Source: Psychrobacillus sp044762745 (lineage in GTDB: Bacteria; Bacillota; Bacilli; Bacillales_A; Planococcaceae). From it: 64,000 bases of DNA. Each line of letters begins with the position of its first letter. Within the stretch, counting starts at the first letter, position 1. Under the pieces are notes generated by a model, which did not search any database, had not been told where the DNA came from, and saw nothing but the letters and a program-made list of their open reading frames with translations. Positions 58,627 to 64,000 of this stretch are shown in pieces. The stretch covers positions 62,001 through 126,000 of the forward strand of contig NZ_JBIWEX010000007.1 of the NCBI RefSeq assembly GCF_044762745.1, in the 5' to 3' direction. The position numbers and the translations under genes were made by a program.

Positions 58627-59337
58627 TTAAAATCCTGTAAAATTACCAAAAATCGGACTTAAAATCCGTATTATATACTCTAAACCGTCAAAAAACAATA
58701 AAATCCCAAGGGCAATCATAATATATCCGCCTACTTTTACGATTATATTACTGTTTTTGCGGATCCAGTTAAGTCTTGTAACAAAGAAAGATAATACGAA
58801 AAATGGAATCGCAAATCCTAACACGTATGTGAGCATATACCATATTCCAACATCTGGATTTGATCCAGCCATTACGATTACTGCCGCTAATATTGGTCCT
58901 GTACACGGGGTCCAACCTGCTGCAAAGGCCATTCCTATTAAAATGGTTCCCAAAAATCCAGAAGGACGATTTTTAAATTGAAGGCGCTTTTCTTTCATTA
59001 GAAATGCCGGATTAAATATACCAACAATGATTAATCCAAAAATGACGATAAAAATTGCCCCAACTTGACGGAGCAGATCTCCATATTGGATAAAGAAGGT
59101 GCCTACTAAGGATGTTGCGAATCCTATAGCAATAAATATAATGGAAAATCCTAACAAAAAGAATAATGTATGTAGCATTCCTCTTCGTTGCATTAACTTT
59201 CTGTCTGTTTTGATTTCTTCTAGTGACATCCCTGTAATATAAGATAAAAATGCTGGATACAAAGGCAATGTACAGGGAGAGATAAAGCTTAAAAATCCTG
59301 CACCAAATGCCAAGAATAAATTTATATCGGTACTCAC
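58627..59337 (-). CDS. ccdA: Cytochrome c biogenesis protein CcdA (thiol-disulfide membrane carrier)
   Basis: A 236-residue protein with six membrane segments, the DsbD membrane-core type. The two reactive cysteines are in FISPCTLPLYPAFLSYITG (~24) and GWTPCTGPILAAV (~150). It carries reducing equivalents across the membrane to cytochrome c maturation factors and to spore thioredoxin-like proteins. GTG 59337 is chosen as start, ten bases after GGAAAGGAAG; the longer frame upstream lacks a ribosome binding site. It heads the ccdA-ccdB-ccdC operon. The 268 bases upstream to 59605 show no other gene. Confidence 0.95.
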   Translation of the reverse strand: MSTDINLFLAFGAGFLSFISPCTLPLYPAFLSYITGMSLEEIKTDRKLMQRRGMLHTLFFLLGFSIIFIAIGFATSLVGTFFIQYGDLLRQVGAIFIVIFGLIIVGIFNPAFLMKEKRLQFKNRPSGFLGTILIGMAFAAGWTPCTGPILAAVIVMAGSNPDVGIWYMLTYVLGFAIPFFVLSFFVTRLNWIRKNSNIIVKVGGYIMIALGILLFFDGLEYIIRILSPIFGNFTGF

Positions 59338-59603
59338 GGCTGTCTTCCTTTCCGATTTACTGTCCCTATCGTACCAAATTATATGCACTTTTACTCTACT
59401 AATGCCTGTGGCAGCTTTTCGACTCTTTAAGTAAATTTTCTTCTTCTACCACTTCATATGATAGCAAGTATATTTGATGCTATAGGTTTTATTAATTATA
59501 AATAATAAGACTTTTTAAGTTTAACAAATCTCTCACCTTTAAGAAAGACTTGAATACTAAATTATTTGGGCAATGGACGGATAAAGACTTTATAGCACTA
59601 CCG

Positions 59604-59634
59604 AAAAAAATTCACCTTCATAGTAGGTGAATTT
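59604..59634 (-). terminator. Terminator of the 118-residue hypothetical gene
   Basis: AAATTCACC and GGTGAATTT form a 9-bp stem with a 9-base loop; on the minus strand it is followed by TTTTTTTCGG. Confidence 0.8.
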
Positions 59635-59656
59635 CAAGTTTATATTAAGATTTTTT

Positions 59657-60013
59657 TCAAAACTGCAGTGCATGTATCATTTCATGAGCTGCTACAGCTA
59701 ATTCTTCATACGTTGTTTCTGCTTGTTGAGCATTAACTTCGGCTTCATAGTCTGTTCTTGTACCTGCAAAAACTGCTCCAAATAAAGCAACTTTTCTTTG
59801 AAATACATGAACCTCTTTTAAGCTTTCTATTGTAGAATTCATATATGTATACACATTGAAAGAATGTTGGTTCGCACAATATCTTTCATATAAATCAGAG
59901 CGTTCTTTCCCTGTTTTCGTAGTAATCTGCTCTAATTCTTTTGCACATGCTAACACGTTCTGTCCTTGGTCAGCAACTAGTTTTGCACATTCATTTATTG
60001 AATACATTGACAT
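59657..60013 (-). CDS. Hypothetical protein, 118 residues
   Basis: A soluble, probably all-helical protein with two cysteines near the N-terminus (NECAKLV, LACAKEL) and a third in RYCANQH. Possible helix pairs are KELEQITTKTGKERSDLYERY and STIESLKEVHVFQRKVALFG; it ends AAHEMIHALQF, where the HEMIH stretch recalls a metal-binding HExxH but lacks the right spacing of a second ligand. I do not recognise the family. AAAGG lies five bases ahead of the start. It is monocistronic, with its own terminator. Confidence 0.6.
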   Translation of the reverse strand: MSMYSINECAKLVADQGQNVLACAKELEQITTKTGKERSDLYERYCANQHSFNVYTYMNSTIESLKEVHVFQRKVALFGAVFAGTRTDYEAEVNAQQAETTYEELAVAAHEMIHALQF

Positions 60014-60126
60014 TACGACCTTTCTTTTTTCAACTATTATTGTAGCACAACAGAAAAATGTTCACTTGCTTGGTGATTGGTTCATAGCGAAAAACTCTTC
60101 AATTGTTATACTATCTAATTAAAATA

Positions 60127-60157
60127 AACCAGCAAAGAGTCTTAACTCTTGCTGGTT
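60127..60157 (-). terminator. Terminator of the heterodimeric ABC exporter operon
   Basis: AACCAGCAA and TTGCTGGTT form a 9-bp perfect stem, with an inner GAG/CTC continuing it, 16 bases past the stop; TTTATTTT follows on the minus strand. Confidence 0.82.
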
Positions 60158-60173
60158 AGTTTGGGAGTAATAG

Positions 60174-61958
60174 CTATGCAATATCATTCACTACATTATT
60201 CTGTAAAAGATACATCTTATGGTATAAACCTTTTTGGTTCAGTAGTTCCTGATGAGTCCCTCGTTCTACTATTTCCCCATGATGTAGTACAAGTATAAGT
60301 TCGGCATCTTGAATCGTACTCAAACGATGGGCGATTGCAATGGTTGTACGACCTTTTCTCATCTTCTCTAAACTACTCTGGATCGCTACTTCAGTTTCGG
60401 TATCGATATTGGCTGTTGCTTCATCCAGCACTAGGATTTTAGGATTCGTGGCGATTGTACGCGCAAAAGCAACTAATTGTCTTTGACCGCTTGAAAATGT
60501 GGAACCTCTCTCCGTTACTTTTTGGTTGTACGAATTTGGAAGCTTTTCGATAAATGTATTTGCTTGCACAAATTCTGCAGCAGCCTTTACTTCCTCCTCG
60601 GTCATTTCGTTATTATGTAACCGAATATTATTTTCGATATCCCCATAAAACAAAAATGGATCTTGCAGTACAAGCCCTACTTTTTCTCTGATTTCTTCTG
60701 TCTGAAAGTCTTTCACAGAATGTCCATCAATTTTAATATCACCTTGTTCAAACTCATAAAAACGCATAAGCAAGTTGATAATTGAACTTTTCCCACTTCC
60801 TGTATGTCCTACTAAAGCTACTGTTTGACCTGGTTCTGCAGTAAACGAAATATTCTTTAACACATTCGTTTGACCATTATATGAAAAAGTAACGTTTTGA
60901 AATTCGATTTTTCCTTGTTCAATTTTAGCACTAGCTACGTCCTTTTGAGATGGAGCCAAGTCTTCTTCATCTAGCAACTTGAATACACGAGAAGCCGCAA
61001 CAATTGCTTGTTGGAAAATCGATAAACGCTGCATTACTTGATTGATAGGCTCAAAGAAACGATCAATATAAGTGACAAATGCATATATCACCCCAACTTC
61101 TACCACATTGTTCATAGAAGTAATTCCAAAGTAGCTAAGGATCATAATAATCGCTAAAGCATACACTAAATCGATTGCTGGACGAAGAAGTAAACTATCC
61201 AGTCTTATATTACGTTTTCCTGCATTCCAGTGCTTATCATTAATTTCATTAAACTCATCTTGCAAACGATCTTCTTGCCGAAATGCTTGAATCATCGTCA
61301 TCCCTTGTAATGATTCTGCAAGCTTCGCGTTAAGCTGACTTAGCCGTTCGCGCAAATCTTGGTAAACAACTGAACTATATTTTCGATAAGTGCGGATTAT
61401 TATAAATAGTATTGGTAATAAAATCGTCGTGACTAACGCCAATTTCACATTCAATATAAACATCGCCACATATACACCTATGATTAAAAAACCACTCTGA
61501 ACAAATGCTACTAACACACTAACGAACATATCTTTTATTGCTTCTGTATCATTTGTCACGCGGGATACGATACTTCCAGCTGGTGTCTTATCAAAGTAGC
61601 GCATTCCTAGTTTATGCACTTTCGAAAAAACGTCAATCCGCATTTGTTGGATGATTTTCAAAGCAATTTCTTGAAATCTGAGTAATTGAAAGTAACTGAC
61701 AATAACATTTCCAACTTGAATAAAAATGTATCCAAGTGCCAGCCCTAAAATCGGACCTGTCGGAAAATATTCTGGTGTTAAATAATCATCCATGAATGTT
61801 TTGATTAAATAAGGGCCAAGAATGTCACCTAACACGGTTAAGATTAGTAAAAATAATGCAAGTGTAATAACTTTTTTATGTGGTTTTAAGTAGATGAGCA
61901 ATCGTTTGAAAACGATCCACTGATCTTTACCAGACAATTTAAGTTGTTTTTCCTCCAT
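60174..61958 (-). CDS. ABC exporter, canonical half of a BmrCD-like heterodimer (YheH-like)
   Basis: A 594-residue type I ABC exporter half: six membrane segments (~30-310), then an ATPase with Walker A GHTGSGKSS (~386), signature FSSGQRQ (~489), Walker B ILVLDEATANID with the catalytic Glu, and switch His in AIAHRLSTI. Together with the upstream protein it should form a heterodimeric drug exporter like BmrC/BmrD (YheI/YheH). Its start overlaps the partner's stop by one base (TAATG). YheH of B. subtilis is longer at the N-terminus; YfiC is an alternative relative. Confidence 0.9.
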   Translation of the reverse strand: MEEKQLKLSGKDQWIVFKRLLIYLKPHKKVITLALFLLILTVLGDILGPYLIKTFMDDYLTPEYFPTGPILGLALGYIFIQVGNVIVSYFQLLRFQEIALKIIQQMRIDVFSKVHKLGMRYFDKTPAGSIVSRVTNDTEAIKDMFVSVLVAFVQSGFLIIGVYVAMFILNVKLALVTTILLPILFIIIRTYRKYSSVVYQDLRERLSQLNAKLAESLQGMTMIQAFRQEDRLQDEFNEINDKHWNAGKRNIRLDSLLLRPAIDLVYALAIIMILSYFGITSMNNVVEVGVIYAFVTYIDRFFEPINQVMQRLSIFQQAIVAASRVFKLLDEEDLAPSQKDVASAKIEQGKIEFQNVTFSYNGQTNVLKNISFTAEPGQTVALVGHTGSGKSSIINLLMRFYEFEQGDIKIDGHSVKDFQTEEIREKVGLVLQDPFLFYGDIENNIRLHNNEMTEEEVKAAAEFVQANTFIEKLPNSYNQKVTERGSTFSSGQRQLVAFARTIATNPKILVLDEATANIDTETEVAIQSSLEKMRKGRTTIAIAHRLSTIQDAELILVLHHGEIVERGTHQELLNQKGLYHKMYLLQNNVVNDIA

Positions 61959-63712
61959 TATGCTTCACCACCCTTTTCCACTAAAGTTTCGAGTTGCTGT
62001 AATTGATACATTTCAAAATACACGCCTTTTAACTCCATCAATTGTTCATGGGAACCTTTTTCAACTACTGTACCTTCACTCATGACAATAATTTGATGGG
62101 CATGCTGAATTGCACTTAATCGATGAGAAGTAATGATCGTCGTTTGATCCGTACGATTTGCTTTTAATGCTTCTAAAATCGCTTCTTCTGTACGTGCGTC
62201 TACAGCCGACAATGAATCGTCGAGAATTAGCAGCTCTGGCTCCATCATTAGGGCTCGAGCAATAGAAATCCGTTGTTTTTGGCCACCCGAAAGTGACACT
62301 CCACGCTCACCAACGATTGTATTATAGCCATCGGTAAACTGCAGAATATCCTCATGGATATATGCAATTTTTGCCGCATCATATATTTCTTTCATGGAAG
62401 CACCTGCATTTGCAAACGCAATATTTCCTGCAACCGTTGTAGAGAAAAGGAAATGATCTTGCGGTACGTATCCAATCGCTTCTCGCAAATTTCTTTTCTT
62501 ATATGCATCTATTGCATGTTCACCATATACAATTTGTCCTTCGTATCCTTCAAACTCTCTCATTAACAACTTTAAAATCGCTGTTTTTCCGGCTCCAGTT
62601 TTACCGACAATTCCTAATGTTTCTCCTCGTTTAAGCGTGAAATGTACATCACGAATCGCAGCTCGATCGTCTCCTGGAAATTTAAACTCCTGGATGTTAA
62701 ATTGAATATCTCCCTTTGGCGTTATTTCCAGTGCTCCTACTTTATCATCAATCTCAATCTTTTCTTCTAACAAACTCGTTATACGATCATAGGAAGCACG
62801 GCCTCGCTCTACTATATTAAATAACCAACCAAATGCTAGCATTGGCCAAACAAGTAGCCCTAAATACGATGTAAATGCAAACAAATCACCGATTGACATA
62901 TCCCCTGCAAGGATAAAGCGAGTACCAAACACGATAGATAGGAAGAAACACATACCAACTATTAATGAAATCGTTGGGTCAAACAATGAATCTATTTTCG
63001 CTACACGAATATTTTTATCTACTACTTCTTGAGATAACTGAACAAAATCTTCTGTATCTTCTTTTTCTTGACCAAATGTTTTAATCACCTTAACTCCAGA
63101 TATGCTTTCTTGTGTTTTGTCATTTAAGCTGGAAAATGCTTCTTGAGCATAACGAAAACGTTGATGTAGCAGTTTCCCGTAATAACTTGTTAAGATTGCC
63201 ATAAGCGGTAGTGGAATAAGTGCGATTAACGTCAACTTCCAGTTAATCGTAATGGCCATTGCCGCAATAACAAACCCACCTGTTGTGATGGAATCGACAA
63301 GCGTCAATACGCCTGCTCCCGCTGTCTGCTGAACAGCGGATAAATCATTCGTTGCATGTGCCATTAAATCTCCTACGCGTTTTTTCTGATAAAACGAAGG
63401 AGCCATTTTCGTAAAGTGGCGAAACAATCTTTCTCTCAATTGTCGCGCTAAAAAAATGGAAGAACCGAAAATCATAATGCGCCAATAGTACCTTAAAATG
63501 TACATACCAATAGCTGCTGCAGCTAAAATTGCCAGCCATTTCGTTAAGGTAGAAATCGTTAATGTACCAACACTAATTTCATCTACAACATACCCAATAA
63601 TTTTAGGCGGGATCAGCTGCAAGAAAGCAACGAACATAAGCATAATAATGCCCAATAAGTATTGCTTTTTTCTCTCTTTAAAAAACCATCCTAAATCCAA
63701 AAATACTTTCAC
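61958..63712 (-). CDS. ABC exporter, degenerate-site half of a BmrCD-like heterodimer (YheI-like)
   Basis: A 584-residue ABC exporter half. It opens FLDLGWFFKERKKQYLL, close to YheI/BmrC, with six membrane segments, Walker A GKTGAGKTA (~368), signature LSGGQKQ (~472), Walker B LLILDDSLSAVDA and switch His in TSHRLSAI. The residue after the Walker B Asp is Asp instead of Glu, as in BmrC, so one of the two ATP sites is expected to be non-catalytic. BmrCD exports Hoechst 33342, doxorubicin and other drugs in B. subtilis. GTG start with GGAGG upstream. The B. subtilis bmrB leader peptide was not found. Confidence 0.9.
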   Translation of the reverse strand: MKVFLDLGWFFKERKKQYLLGIIMLMFVAFLQLIPPKIIGYVVDEISVGTLTISTLTKWLAILAAAAIGMYILRYYWRIMIFGSSIFLARQLRERLFRHFTKMAPSFYQKKRVGDLMAHATNDLSAVQQTAGAGVLTLVDSITTGGFVIAAMAITINWKLTLIALIPLPLMAILTSYYGKLLHQRFRYAQEAFSSLNDKTQESISGVKVIKTFGQEKEDTEDFVQLSQEVVDKNIRVAKIDSLFDPTISLIVGMCFFLSIVFGTRFILAGDMSIGDLFAFTSYLGLLVWPMLAFGWLFNIVERGRASYDRITSLLEEKIEIDDKVGALEITPKGDIQFNIQEFKFPGDDRAAIRDVHFTLKRGETLGIVGKTGAGKTAILKLLMREFEGYEGQIVYGEHAIDAYKKRNLREAIGYVPQDHFLFSTTVAGNIAFANAGASMKEIYDAAKIAYIHEDILQFTDGYNTIVGERGVSLSGGQKQRISIARALMMEPELLILDDSLSAVDARTEEAILEALKANRTDQTTIITSHRLSAIQHAHQIIVMSEGTVVEKGSHEQLMELKGVYFEMYQLQQLETLVEKGGEA

Positions 63713-63851
63713 GTTATTTCCTCCATGCTTCTATAGTAAGACTTAACTAGTTTAGCAAATGTTCATACATTTCGGAAGACAAGAAGGAAAAATAATTCGG
63801 AAGTTGAAGTTTTTTCTCTTAAAAGTACTGGTATTTTGAAATAAATGAAAA

Positions 63852-63888
63852 AAGCAAAAAGAAAAACGCTAAATTTTTCTTCTTGCTT
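63852..63888 (-). terminator. Terminator of the gene entering from the right
   Basis: AAGCAAAAAGAAAAA and TTTTTCTTCTTGCTT pair with one mismatch around a 7-base loop; TTTTTTC follows on the minus strand. Confidence 0.75.
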
Positions 63889-63917
63889 ATTCTTTATATA
63901 GCTTTTACACAATTCTT

Positions 63918-64000
63918 CTATTTTGAATTCCATATCCGCTTAAATGTTTTTTTACCTTCTTGAACTTCAATCAAATAGATATCTGGATTCGTTAATGTCT
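63918..64000 (-). CDS. C-terminal end of an unidentified gene
   Basis: An open frame enters from the right edge and ends TLTNPDIYLIEVQEGKKTFK then RIWNSK and a TAG stop, 30 bases before a terminator. The 27 residues are too few to name the family. Composition is ordinary for a soluble protein. Confidence 0.5.
   Translation of the reverse strand, partial: TLTNPDIYLIEVQEGKKTFKRIWNSK

Noticed and set aside
59657..60013. A zinc protease from the HEMIH motif of the 118-residue protein
   Set aside because: The motif is not followed by further ligands, lies at the very C-terminus, and the protein is far too short for known protease families.

Overview
The window is low-GC chromosomal DNA of a spore-forming Firmicute of the order Bacillales. 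Evidence for this is the gerA-type germination operon, the YlxY-like sporulation deacetylase, RNase J, AGGAGG-type ribosome binding sites, and a gene order close to the Bacillus subtilis parE/plsY-yne-citB-ccd region (plsY, yneR, yneQ, yneP, citB/acnA, yneK, ccdC, ccdB, ccdA, parE, parC). The GC-rich dispersed repeat at 47.9 kb and the general style suggest a Planococcaceae member such as Psychrobacillus or a relative; that placement is an inference. No rRNA, tRNA, CRISPR array, prophage or intact insertion sequence was seen.

Layout. 0-2.7 kb: a gerA operon on the minus strand (gerAA, gerAB, start of gerAC). 2.8-10.5 kb: a four-gene Wadjet/MksBEFG-like plasmid-defence operon in the order jetD-jetA-jetB-jetC, every junction overlapping, closed by a strong terminator. 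10.7-16.8 kb: a citrate-type transporter, a YjdI ferredoxin-like protein, an RNase J paralogue, a CycA-like amino acid permease and a YlxY-like deacetylase. 16.8-23.1 kb is accessory in character: a free-standing HTH-LAGLIDADG endonuclease overlapping a tandem ribbon-helix-helix-like gene, a GNAT acetyltransferase, a 1056-residue UvrA-like ATPase lacking a UvrB-binding domain, and an ArsR-SRPBCC fusion regulator with a very clear self-operator. 23.3-32.3 kb: small proteins, copC-copD, parE-parC, the remnant of a sensor kinase, and plsY-yneR facing yneP-yneQ.

32.3-46.5 kb holds the most coherent little-described unit. A nine-gene minus-strand operon carries a branched-chain-amino-acid-type ABC importer (livK-G-F-H-M) followed by a KAS III/thiolase-fold enzyme, an alpha/beta hydrolase, an SDR reductase and an acyl-CoA ligase. 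Its promoter region has two exact 11-bp direct repeats (period 11) placed 8 bp before a -10-like hexamer, then a perfect CcpA cre site at the expected start of transcription. That arrangement is typical of SARP/BTAD activators, and a large MalT-like NTPase with a C-terminal BTAD output domain is encoded nearby at 43.3-46.5 kb. The likely reading is an inducible, glucose-repressed system for import, CoA activation and breakdown of an unknown carboxylic acid. An ECF sigma factor/DUF4179 pair lies between operon and regulator.

46.7-63.9 kb is mostly housekeeping: GNAT, acnA with a CcpC-like box, a DinB-fold protein, the YfkAB radical SAM protein, a nicotinamidase-like hydrolase, a GlsB/YmgE stress protein with a sigma-B-like promoter, a lytic transglycosylase, mscL, a Sco protein, a DUF1659-DUF2922-YvrJ trio, yneK/ccdC/ccdB/ccdA and a BmrC/BmrD-like heterodimeric ABC exporter. 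At 47.9-48.5 kb is a roughly 650-bp non-coding element with ~60-bp imperfect terminal inverted repeats that encloses six 21-bp tandem repeats.
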